Positions 18,173 through 26,022 of a stretch of 64,000 bases of DNA are shown one piece after another; within the stretch, counting starts at the first letter, position 1; every line of letters begins with the position of its first letter. The stretch is from the NCBI RefSeq assembly GCF_023920705.1, contig NZ_CP094657.1, positions 620,001-684,000 on the forward strand. The letters run 5' to 3'. Under the pieces are notes generated by a model. That model was not told the origin of the DNA. It worked only from the letters and a program-made list of their open reading frames with translations, and did no database searches. The DNA comes from Acinetobacter sp. XS-4 (GTDB lineage Bacteria > Pseudomonadota > Gammaproteobacteria > Pseudomonadales > Moraxellaceae). Both the position numbers and the translations under genes were made by a program.

Positions 18173-18427
18173 TTACTGAGTTGAGTGCTTATGTTCTTGC
18201 ATGTCCATTTCAGGCATATCATCATGTTGAGCGTGTTGCTCCGTAGAGTGTTCAGCTTTTTGCTGCATTTGCTCTTGTTGTGCTTTGCGCTGTGCTCCTG
18301 GCATATAGTCAGGTTCATTACTCATCGCTAAATAGAAAAAGCCAAGGAAAATCGTACTTAAAACACCAACGATCAGAACAAATTTCCAGCCTAGAACTGC
18401 TGACTCGGAAGAATTTTTATCGGACAT
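18173..18427 (-). CDS. Small single-pass membrane protein with His/Met-rich tail
   Basis: An 84-residue protein: short polar N terminus, one transmembrane helix (about 15-36, WKFVLIVGVLSTIFLGFFYLA), then a hydrophilic tail with many Gln, His, Met and acidic residues (six His and five Met in about the last 35 residues, in HxxxxH and DMxxMDM patterns). The tail could bind copper or another soft metal, but that is inference. I start at ATG 18427 rather than 18457 because the longer form adds an atypical prefix. It is immediately upstream of the patatin gene. I do not recognise the family. Confidence 0.7.
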   Translation of the reverse strand: MSDKNSSESAVLGWKFVLIVGVLSTIFLGFFYLAMSNEPDYMPGAQRKAQQEQMQQKAEHSTEQHAQHDDMPEMDMQEHKHSTQ

Positions 18428-18513
18428 AAGAATTTCTCGAATGTGCTGTAGAAGCACAAAAATGAAGTCTATTTATAGCATATTTAGGTGTGAGGCTGAA
18501 ATCTTAAAGGTCA

Positions 18514-18552
18514 TAAAGAAAAACCCATATAAATAAAATATATTTATATGGG
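18514..18552 (-). terminator. Intrinsic terminator of the FadB-type operon
   Basis: A perfect 12-bp stem (18524-18535 with 18541-18552, 5-nt loop), followed on the minus strand by TTTTTCTTT. Confidence 0.85.
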
Positions 18553-18591
18553 CAAGGTTTATGCAGTTTTTAAATATTCAATAAGTCTAAG

Positions 18592-20727
18592 TTATTGAAT
18601 ATTTTGTTTCTGCTCAGCTTTGGTTTTTAGCAAAGTTGGAGGTGTAAAACGTTCACCATATTTTGCAGCTAACTCTTCAGCTCGTTTTTGTGCTTTATCA
18701 ATACCATACTGATTTAGGAATTGAATCGCTCCACCCGTCCAAGGTGCATAACCAATTCCAAAAATAGAACCGACATTGGCATCAATTACAGACTCCAACA
18801 CACCTTCTTCGTAACAACGTAAGGTATCTAAGGCCTGTACAAACAGAATGCGATCAATCATATCTTGTTCAGAAATATCATGATTTTTTTGCCAACGGTT
18901 CAAGCCTTCCCAAAGGTGCTTTTTACCATTTTCTGGATATTCATAGAAACCTGCACCAGCAGCTTTACCTTTACGGTTTAGCTCATGAATCATGGTGTGA
19001 ACCACTTCATCTACAGAGGTTTTAGGTAGATCTTTACCTTCAGCTTGCAGAGCTTTTCGTGCCTCACTAGCAACATGTTCGGTTAATGTCAAAGACACTT
19101 CATCTTGAATGGCGAGTGGCCCAACAGGCATGCCTGCTTTAAGGGCAGCCATCTCAATACGTGCTGGGTGGACACCTTCTGCAAGCAAACGCATACCTTC
19201 TTGAATGAACGTACCAAACACACGACTCGTAAAGAAACCACGGCTATCATTGACAACAATCGGTGTTTTTCCAATTTGTTGTACGAAGTCGTAGGCTTTA
19301 GCAAGTGTCTCTGCAGAGGTATTTTTACCTTTAATGATCTCGACCAACTGCATTTTGTCGACAGGGCTAAAGAAATGCAGACCGATAAAAGCTTTATCAT
19401 CCTTACTTGCTTGAGCTAAACCTGTAATTGGCAGGGTTGATGTATTTGATGCCATTACACCGTTGGCAGTTAGATATTGTTCCGCTTCTTGAGTGACTTT
19501 AGCTTTGAGTTCTTGGTTTTCAAATACCGCTTCAATAATTAAGTCACAGCCTTGAAGGTCTTGAGCTGAAGCTGTAGCCGTAATGAGAGATAAAACCTGA
19601 TCACGTTTTTCTGCGGTCATACGGCCTTGTGAAACACGTTTATCAAGAAGCTTTTGTGAATAAGCTTTACCTTTCTCAGCATTTTCTGCAGATACATCTT
19701 TGAGGACAACTGGAATGCCTTTAATTGCGGTTGAATAGGCAATACCAGCACCCATCATGCCTGCACCTAATACACCAACTTTAGTCGCTTGCCATTTTGC
19801 CACATCGGCAGGGCGGCTAGCACCAGACTTAATTGCATTTAGACCATGCCAGAAAGTGCCGATCATGTTTTTAGAAATTTGACTTGTTGTAAGTTGGGTA
19901 AAGTAGCGAGACTCAATACGCAAAGCGGTATCGACATCGACTTGAGCGCCTTCAACTGCGGCAGCCATAATCGCTTCAGGGGCAGGGTAACAGCCTTTGG
20001 TTTTGTCTCTTAACATGGCTGGGGCAATTGCAAGAACTTGCGCAACTGCTGGAGTTTTTGGATCACCACCTGGGATTTTGTAGCCTTTCACATCAAAAGG
20101 TTGTTGAGATTTTGGATTCGCTTTTACCCATGCGATTGCTTTATCTAAAAGCTCTTGTTCATTTTCAGCAGTATCGTGAATTAAACCTAAAGATTTTGCT
20201 TTATCAACACCGAACTGTTTGCCTTCCATTAAAAATGGAAATGCATTTTGAAGCCCAAGCAGACGTACCATACGTACAATACCGCCGCCGCCTGGTAATA
20301 AGCCTAAAGTGACTTCTGGTAGGCCAAATTTGCTTTTCGGGTCATTAATTGCAATACGGTGATGGCAACTTAATGCGATTTCCCAACCACCGCCAAGTGC
20401 TGTGCTATTTAATGCAGCAACCACTGGAATTCCTAGGGTTTCAATTGTACGTAAATGACCTTTTAGTTTTTCAACCATATTAAAAAAGTCAGTTGCATGT
20501 TCTGGCTGAACTTGAATCAGCTCATCTAAATCACCGCCTGCAAAGAAAGTTTTTTTAGCCGAGCGGAAAATAACGCCTGAAAGTTCTGTTTCTGCTTTAA
20601 GTTTTTGTGTTGCTTCATCGAGCGAGTCACGAAACTCGGCATTCATGGTGTTTGCAGATTGACCAGTTGAATCAAGTGTTAAAATGACAATATTGTCGGC
20701 ATTTTTTTCGTATTGAATTGCACTCAT
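18592..20727 (-). CDS. Multifunctional fatty-acid oxidation protein: enoyl-CoA hydratase / 3-hydroxyacyl-CoA dehydrogenase (FadB/FadJ type)
   Basis: A 711-residue fusion enzyme. Residues about 1-190 are the crotonase domain (oxyanion-hole loops FFAGGDLDEL near 65 and ALGGGWEIALSCHHRIA near 112-125). Residues about 315-500 are the NAD-binding 3-hydroxyacyl-CoA dehydrogenase (VGVLGAGMMGAGIAY), followed by the two C-terminal dehydrogenase domains with GFFTSRVFGTF. It performs hydration and oxidation of the acyl-CoA chain in beta-oxidation. The thiolase gene 18 nt upstream supplies the final cleavage. The arrangement differs from the main fadBA locus in that a lone AraC regulator is next upstream. 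Confidence 0.93.
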   Translation of the reverse strand: MSAIQYEKNADNIVILTLDSTGQSANTMNAEFRDSLDEATQKLKAETELSGVIFRSAKKTFFAGGDLDELIQVQPEHATDFFNMVEKLKGHLRTIETLGIPVVAALNSTALGGGWEIALSCHHRIAINDPKSKFGLPEVTLGLLPGGGGIVRMVRLLGLQNAFPFLMEGKQFGVDKAKSLGLIHDTAENEQELLDKAIAWVKANPKSQQPFDVKGYKIPGGDPKTPAVAQVLAIAPAMLRDKTKGCYPAPEAIMAAAVEGAQVDVDTALRIESRYFTQLTTSQISKNMIGTFWHGLNAIKSGASRPADVAKWQATKVGVLGAGMMGAGIAYSTAIKGIPVVLKDVSAENAEKGKAYSQKLLDKRVSQGRMTAEKRDQVLSLITATASAQDLQGCDLIIEAVFENQELKAKVTQEAEQYLTANGVMASNTSTLPITGLAQASKDDKAFIGLHFFSPVDKMQLVEIIKGKNTSAETLAKAYDFVQQIGKTPIVVNDSRGFFTSRVFGTFIQEGMRLLAEGVHPARIEMAALKAGMPVGPLAIQDEVSLTLTEHVASEARKALQAEGKDLPKTSVDEVVHTMIHELNRKGKAAGAGFYEYPENGKKHLWEGLNRWQKNHDISEQDMIDRILFVQALDTLRCYEEGVLESVIDANVGSIFGIGYAPWTGGAIQFLNQYGIDKAQKRAEELAAKYGERFTPPTLLKTKAEQKQNIQ

Positions 20728-20745
20728 CTTTTATTTCCCTAATTT

Positions 20746-21951
20746 TTATACGCGTTCAATAATGGTGGCAATACCCATCCCACCGCCAACACAGAGCGTC
20801 GCTAAACCGCGCTTTTTATCTTGTCGTTCAAGCTCATCAAGTAGTGTGCCTAAAATCATGGCACCTGTTGCTCCTAATGGATGGCCTAAAGCAATCGCAC
20901 CACCATTTACGTTGACTTTTTCAGCAGGGATGTTGAGCTCATTAATAAAACGCATTACAACTGCCGCGAATGCTTCATTGACTTCAAACAGGTCAATATC
21001 ATCAATAGTAAGGCCAGCTTTTTCTAAAGCTTTACGTGCAGCAGGAGCAGGGCCAGTCAGCATAATCGTTGGGTCAGTACCGACTAATGCAGTCGCCAAC
21101 ACTTTAGCGCGTGGTTTTAAATTTTGTTCTTTGACAGCCTTTTCAGAGGCCAATAAAACTACAGCTGCTCCATCAACAATACCTGATGAGTTACCTGCGT
21201 GGTGAACATGATTAATTTTCTGTGCTTCTGGATATTTTTGCAAAGCGATCGCATCAAAGCCCATTTGCCCCATCATTTCAAAACTTGGGTTGAGCTTCGT
21301 TAGACCTTCGAGTGTAGTGTTGCCTTTAATAAATTCATCTTTATCTAAAATCACCACGCCTGCGTGATCTTGTACTGGTACGACAGAGTGATTGAAATAA
21401 CCATTTGATTGAGCCGCTGCTGCTTTTTGTTGTGACTTCACAGCGAAATTATCAACATCTTCACGACTATAACCATCTAAGGTTGCAATGAGGTCAGCCC
21501 CAATACCTTGTGGAACAAATGATGACTTAAGATTTGTTTCAGGGTCTAGCGCCCACGGACCGCCATCGGAACCCATTGGAATGCGTGACATTGATTCAAC
21601 GCCACCAGCAACCACTAAATCTTCCCAACCAGAACGAACTTTCATGGCTGCCATGTTGACTGCTTCTAACCCTGAAGCACAAAAACGATTGATTTGAACT
21701 CCAGCAACATCATCATTCCAACCTGCTGCAATCGCTGCCGTTTTGGCAATATCACCGCCTTGGTCACCAATAGGCGTTACGCAGCCTAAAACCATGTCGT
21801 CGACTTTAGATGTATCGAGTTGATGGCGCTGCTGTAATTCATTTAATAAGGTGGTGAGTAAGGTAATTGGTTTTACTTCGTAAAGAGAGCCGTCTTTTTT
21901 TCCTTTTCCGCGTGGTGTGCGAATGGCATCAATAATATAAGCCTCGCTCAT
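20746..21951 (-). CDS. Acetyl-CoA C-acyltransferase (thiolase), partner of the FadB-type protein
   Basis: A 401-residue thiolase. The acyl-accepting cysteine is in [15 protein letters not shown] (about residue 90), the second motif is [19 protein letters not shown], and the C-terminal base cysteine is in [12 protein letters not shown]. It cleaves 3-ketoacyl-CoA to acetyl-CoA and shortened acyl-CoA. It is first in a two-gene operon with the hydratase/dehydrogenase, and both are likely targets of the AraC-type regulator encoded at 22122-23132. The chain-length preference is not readable. Confidence 0.93.
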   Translation of the reverse strand: MSEAYIIDAIRTPRGKGKKDGSLYEVKPITLLTTLLNELQQRHQLDTSKVDDMVLGCVTPIGDQGGDIAKTAAIAAGWNDDVAGVQINRFCASGLEAVNMAAMKVRSGWEDLVVAGGVESMSRIPMGSDGGPWALDPETNLKSSFVPQGIGADLIATLDGYSREDVDNFAVKSQQKAAAAQSNGYFNHSVVPVQDHAGVVILDKDEFIKGNTTLEGLTKLNPSFEMMGQMGFDAIALQKYPEAQKINHVHHAGNSSGIVDGAAVVLLASEKAVKEQNLKPRAKVLATALVGTDPTIMLTGPAPAARKALEKAGLTIDDIDLFEVNEAFAAVVMRFINELNIPAEKVNVNGGAIALGHPLGATGAMILGTLLDELERQDKKRGLATLCVGGGMGIATIIERV

Positions 21952-22068
21952 AACAGTTCCTTTTTTATTGCTTAAAATTTATTTGTGTTTTGAGTGTACT
22001 GGTTTTAATAGCGAGTGCAATGACGATAAGCGCACCAGTCAGGTGATGATTTTTGCCAATAGAAATAC

Positions 22069-22094
22069 AAAAAAGCCCAAGTTGAACTTGGGCT
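22069..22094 (-). terminator. Intrinsic terminator of the AraC-type regulator gene
   Basis: A 10-bp stem (22074-22083 with 22085-22094), followed on the minus strand by a T-run. It separates the regulator transcript from the thiolase operon. Confidence 0.85.
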
Positions 22095-22121
22095 AAATGT
22101 GAAACTAAAGAGATTGAAGAA

Positions 22122-23132
22122 TTAGTGGTAACCGTGTAGCTGGCGATATAGGCCAGGGGTTACACCCGTCCACTTTTTAAATGCGCGGTGGAAGGTACTG
22201 GTTTCACTAAATCCAACTTGTTGAGCAACGTCTTCAAGTGTTAATTCAGGGTTGAGTAATAAGTGAATTGCAGCATCTCGACGTAAAGCATCTTTTACGC
22301 CTTGATAGCTTTTACCTTCTGCAGCCAAGCGGCGACGTAAGGTTTGAGGAGATAAATACAACATTGATGCAACGTCATTAAGCGTTGGCATTTCTTCACC
22401 AATCTGGCTTTTGAGCACTTCACGAATACGAGAAGTTAGCGAGTTGGTATTTTTGAATTTTACTAAAAGCTGAGCAGGTGCTGCTTTTAAGAATTCTTCT
22501 AGCGTTTTTTCATCTTGACGGATTGGCAAATCAAGATAATCAGCCGCAAAGGTTATTTCAGTACGCGGTGCATCAAACTGCATAACTGGTGCAAAAAATA
22601 ATGCATCATATTCATCTGCATGTGCAGGACGTGGATAGCTAAAATGAACACGCTCTAATGGCAAACGGCGTTCAATGAGCCATGATGCTAGACCGTGCCA
22701 AATCATAAGCATACTTTCGGTAATGAAATGATCTGGATCTAAAGTTTTTGGAATGAGCGGAACTAGGCGTGCTTCATGTTTGTCACGTTCTAGGCTGACA
22801 GACCATTCATCGCCAAATAATTTGTAAAATTGAGATGACAGTTCAAGGGCTTGGCCCAATGTTTTTGCGTGAATAATCAACTGACACATAATGGCAAAAG
22901 TGCCCAGACGACGTGGTTGTACGTCAAATCCAACGTGTTCATCCTGTGTGACCATCCACAACATTTTTATAAAACGAGTGTATTGTTCTGGTGAGATTCG
23001 AGCTTTAGGTTGACGTAATAATTCCGCTTCAATGCCCACATGTGAAAGGAGCATTTCAACATCCATGCCAAGGCGCTTTACGCCTGTCAAAGCCGCATTG
23101 ACGAAGTGGATGCTAATCGTATCGCGACTCAT
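22122..23132 (-). CDS. AraC-family regulator (PF12625 sensor), probable regulator of the acyl-CoA operon
   Basis: A 336-residue regulator. The N-terminal two thirds match the arabinose-binding-like ligand domain (VKRLGMDVEMLLSHVG near residue 17) and residues about 235-335 carry the AraC double helix-turn-helix (VASMLYLSPQTLRRRLAAEG, then EDVAQQVGFSETSTFHRAFKKWTG). The start at 23132 is strongly supported by AAGGA 7 nt upstream; an in-frame start 49 codons earlier lacks support. It lies on the same strand, upstream of the thiolase/FadB pair, and is divergent from the CoA transferase gene. An acyl-CoA or fatty-acid ligand is plausible but not shown. Confidence 0.87.
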   Translation of the reverse strand: MSRDTISIHFVNAALTGVKRLGMDVEMLLSHVGIEAELLRQPKARISPEQYTRFIKMLWMVTQDEHVGFDVQPRRLGTFAIMCQLIIHAKTLGQALELSSQFYKLFGDEWSVSLERDKHEARLVPLIPKTLDPDHFITESMLMIWHGLASWLIERRLPLERVHFSYPRPAHADEYDALFFAPVMQFDAPRTEITFAADYLDLPIRQDEKTLEEFLKAAPAQLLVKFKNTNSLTSRIREVLKSQIGEEMPTLNDVASMLYLSPQTLRRRLAAEGKSYQGVKDALRRDAAIHLLLNPELTLEDVAQQVGFSETSTFHRAFKKWTGVTPGLYRQLHGYH

Positions 23133-23342
23133 ATTGAATCCTTCAGTCTCTTTGATGTTCACTTTAAATTGACCTAAATGACCGTCTAAAAAAATAAATT
23201 GGCGATTTACAACAGAGTAAAAGCACTTTTTACATGTTAAATTGCCGAAATGATCAAGGTAAATGGCTGAACATGACATTGTTTTAGAATATTTGCTTAA
23301 CTAATATAAAAGAAAATATGAATAATAGTGGTTAAAAAAACG

Positions 23343-24461
23343 ATGACGACAGCATTAAATGGACTTAAAGTTCTCGATTTCTCGACACTCTTACCCGGAC
23401 CTTTTGCCACAATGTACTTAGCTGATATGGGGGCAGAAGTCATCCATATCGAATCTCCAACGCGTCCAGATTTAATTCGGATCATGCCGCCCTATGCAAA
23501 TGGGCAAGCAACGGCACATAGTTATTTAAACCGAAATAAACAGTCGATTGTTCTCGATTTAAAAGATTCAGCGAGTATCGAATTAATTAAAGCCAAAATT
23601 TCCGAGTTTGATATTGTCATAGAGCAGTTTCGACCTGATGTTATGCGCCGTCTAGGATTAGACTACTCAACACTTGCTGAAATTAACCCACGCTTAATTT
23701 ATTGCTCAATTACAGGTTATGGGCAAACTGGAAGTTATAAAGACCGAGCAGGACATGACATTAACTATTTAGCTTTAGCCGGTATTGCTGGGTATAGCGG
23801 CCGACAAGACAGTGGTCCGCCACCACTCGGTATTCAAGTTGCAGATATTGCAGGTGGTTCACTTCATGCCGTTATTGCTATTTTAGCGGCGGTGGTTGAA
23901 CGCGGGCGTAGTGGTATGGGGCAATATATTGATATTTCCATGACCGATTGTGTTGCTAGCTTAAATAGTATGGCTGCATCAGCCACACTTGCTGCACAAG
24001 TCGAACAGGCTCCAGAGCATGGCATGCTTAATGGTGGTATTTTCTATGACTATTATATGACCCAAGATGGTCGTTATCTTTCAATTGGTAGTCTTGAACC
24101 ACAATTTATGTCAGGTTTATCAATCGCTCTTGATCTGCCTTTATTATTACAAAAAGGTGCTTCATTAGATGCTGAAGATCGACAAGAAGTTAAACAAGCT
24201 ATTCAAGAAAAAATTAAAAGCAGAACGTTTAAAGAGTGGCATGAAATATTTGCAAATCTTGATGTGTGTGTAGAACCTGTTTTAAGTCTCACTGAGTCAT
24301 TAAACTCGCCCTTAGCACAACAACGTGGATGGATTGTGGATGTACCTTTGCAAAATAATACAGCAGATACAGAACCGCAGTTGGCTTGCCCAATTAAGTT
24401 TTCAAGATCAAAAATGAGATATTCCTTTATAGGTCAAAAACTTGGTGAAGGACAATGGTAA
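23343..24461 (+). CDS. CaiB/BaiF (class III) CoA transferase or alpha-methylacyl-CoA racemase-like
   Basis: About 372 residues of the class III CoA-transferase family. Family patterns: VLDFSTLLPGPFATMYLADMGAEVI at the N terminus, NRNKQSIVLDLK near 65 and YGQTGSYKDRAGHDINYLALAG near 130 with the Asp expected as the acyl-carrying or catalytic residue. Members either swap CoA between acids or racemise 2-methylacyl-CoA. The neighbourhood of beta-oxidation enzymes makes a racemase for branched-chain acyl-CoA attractive, but this is inference. I prefer ATG 23343; a GTG at 23328 is also in frame and neither has a good ribosome site. Confidence 0.85.
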   Translation: MTTALNGLKVLDFSTLLPGPFATMYLADMGAEVIHIESPTRPDLIRIMPPYANGQATAHSYLNRNKQSIVLDLKDSASIELIKAKISEFDIVIEQFRPDVMRRLGLDYSTLAEINPRLIYCSITGYGQTGSYKDRAGHDINYLALAGIAGYSGRQDSGPPPLGIQVADIAGGSLHAVIAILAAVVERGRSGMGQYIDISMTDCVASLNSMAASATLAAQVEQAPEHGMLNGGIFYDYYMTQDGRYLSIGSLEPQFMSGLSIALDLPLLLQKGASLDAEDRQEVKQAIQEKIKSRTFKEWHEIFANLDVCVEPVLSLTESLNSPLAQQRGWIVDVPLQNNTADTEPQLACPIKFSRSKMRYSFIGQKLGEGQW

Positions 24462-24509
24462 AGAGCTGAGGCCATTTCATAGACAATGTGTATTAAGATT
24501 ATTATTAGA

Positions 24510-24525
24510 TTAATCAATTGATTAA
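24510..24525. promoter_or_regulatory. 16-bp palindrome upstream of the oprB promoter (candidate operator)
   Basis: TTAATCAATTGATTAA is a perfect 16-bp palindrome, centred about 25 bp upstream of the -35 box of oprB, a position suiting an activator. No regulator gene lies beside it. Confidence 0.5.
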
Positions 24526-24541
24526 CATTTTGAATAATTTC

Positions 24542-24571
24542 TTTACATAAAATTAGCGTACCCTTTATAAA
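24542..24571 (+). promoter_or_regulatory. Candidate sigma-70 promoter of oprB
   Basis: TTTACA (24542-24547) is followed by a 17-nt spacer and TTATAA (24565-24570), which also reads TATAAA one base on. A start near 24578 would leave an 18-nt leader with AAAGGTATG before the ATG at 24596. Confidence 0.65.
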
Positions 24572-24595
24572 CAAAGACATAAAAGGTATGTAAAC

Positions 24596-25849
24596 ATGAA
24601 AACACATAAATCCTTGATGGCTTCCTGTTTATCCGTTTTATCAATTACTCTTTTCATACAGCACGCACAAGCTGCTGCTGTATTCGACCCAAATAGTCCG
24701 TGGATGTTGGGTGATTGGAACGGCCAACGCACCGCGTTACAAGCACAAGGTTATGATTTTTCTTTTGGATATACCGGTGAATATGCCGGTATTTTAGATT
24801 CAAAAAATACATCTACGCATGGTAGTGCTTATACGGGGCAACTTGCTCTAGGAACTCATTTTGATTTAAACAAAATTTTAGGGTGGCAAGATACTGAAGC
24901 TCAAATCACATTAACTTATCGTGACGGGCAATCACTTTCTGAACATTCACCAGCTTTAGCTGGGCATTTAAGCTCAGTACAAGAAGTGTGGGGGCGTGAG
25001 CAAACTTGGCGTTTAACAGATATGTGGATCAAGAAGAAATTCCTTGATCAGAAGTTAGACGTTAAAGTGGGTCGTTTTGGTGAAGGTGAAGACTTTAATA
25101 GTTTTGACTGTGATTTCCAGAACTTGGCACTTTGTGGCTCGCAAGTCGGTAACTGGGTTGGTGATCAGTGGTATAACTGGCCAGTCAGCCAATGGGCTAT
25201 GCGTGTTAAATATAACTTGCAACCAGACTTATATACCCAAGTGGGTGTATATGAATATAACCCGGAAAATTTGGACCGAGGCAAAGGTTTTAACCTAAGC
25301 ACTGATGGTTCACATGGGGCAATTATTCCTGCTGAAGTAGTTTGGTCACCTAAATTAGGCGCTCAAAGTATGGCTGGTGAATACCGTTTAGGGTATTACT
25401 ACAGCACTGCTGATGCCGAAGAAATTACAAATAAGACTCAAACATCTCATAAGCAAGGTGTGTGGGTAACTGCAAAACAAAAATTATTCCAGCCGGCTGA
25501 TCAAACAGACCGCGGTTTGACTGGATTTGTGAACCTGACGTTCCACGACTCTGATACCAACAAAATTGATAACATGCAAAATGTAGGCTTAGTCTATAAA
25601 GGTTTGCTCAATCAACGTCCTCAAGATGAATTGGCATTAGGTGTTGCACGTATCCATATCAACGATGATTGGAACGATGTCCAAAATAAAGAATACGACA
25701 CTGAATACAATACCGAGCTTTACTACGGTATTCATGCGACAAACTGGTTAACTATCCGTCCAAATGTGCAATATGTTCGTCATGTTGGTGCATTAAAAAA
25801 TGGTGATAACACTTGGGTAGGCGGTATTAAATTCTCAACTGCATTCTAA
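24596..25849 (+). CDS. oprB: Carbohydrate-selective porin of the OprB family
   Basis: A 417-residue outer-membrane beta-barrel with a Sec signal peptide (cleavage after QAQA/AQA near residue 27). Family marks are DPNSPWMLGDWNGQRTALQAQGYDFSFGYTGEY at the mature N terminus and the alternating aromatic barrel strands ending in Phe (KFSTAF). OprB porins admit glucose and other sugars. The next gene is the periplasmic-facing glucose dehydrogenase, so the pair probably delivers and oxidises glucose. It has its own promoter, an upstream palindrome and a downstream terminator, so the two genes are separate or partly linked transcripts. Confidence 0.92.
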   Translation: MKTHKSLMASCLSVLSITLFIQHAQAAAVFDPNSPWMLGDWNGQRTALQAQGYDFSFGYTGEYAGILDSKNTSTHGSAYTGQLALGTHFDLNKILGWQDTEAQITLTYRDGQSLSEHSPALAGHLSSVQEVWGREQTWRLTDMWIKKKFLDQKLDVKVGRFGEGEDFNSFDCDFQNLALCGSQVGNWVGDQWYNWPVSQWAMRVKYNLQPDLYTQVGVYEYNPENLDRGKGFNLSTDGSHGAIIPAEVVWSPKLGAQSMAGEYRLGYYYSTADAEEITNKTQTSHKQGVWVTAKQKLFQPADQTDRGLTGFVNLTFHDSDTNKIDNMQNVGLVYKGLLNQRPQDELALGVARIHINDDWNDVQNKEYDTEYNTELYYGIHATNWLTIRPNVQYVRHVGALKNGDNTWVGGIKFSTAF

Positions 25850-25863
25850 GCGTAATTACTCTG

Positions 25864-25920
25864 AAAACGGATTGTCGAGGGCTAAATCATTGATTGAATG
25901 ATCCTGACCTTCCGTTTTTT
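25864..25920 (+). terminator. Terminator-like structure after oprB
   Basis: AAAACGGA (25864-25871) pairs with TCCGTTTT (25911-25918) and ends in a T-run. Inside, ATCATT pairs with AATGAT (25886-25902). It is a branched terminator. Confidence 0.65.
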
Positions 25921-25951
25921 CTTTATGCCTGAGTTTTGTTTTAGATGTATC

Positions 25952-25986
25952 GATAGGCCGATTTTTGATGAAAAGCTTGGCCTATC
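25952..25986 (+). promoter_or_regulatory. Hairpin in the gcd leader
   Basis: GATAGGCC (25952-25959) and GGCCTATC (25979-25986) form a perfect 8-bp stem with extra T/A pairing in the loop, 37 nt before the gcd start. It could be a leader structure or a second weak terminator. Confidence 0.45.
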
Positions 25987-26022
25987 TTTCCGATAAAAAT
26001 GATGATTGATAAGAGGTGGTTT

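Noticed and set aside
20762..21205. 147-residue plus-strand frame antisense to the thiolase
   Set aside because: Thiolase motifs are intact on the minus strand and the antisense frame has no recognisable domain or ribosome site.
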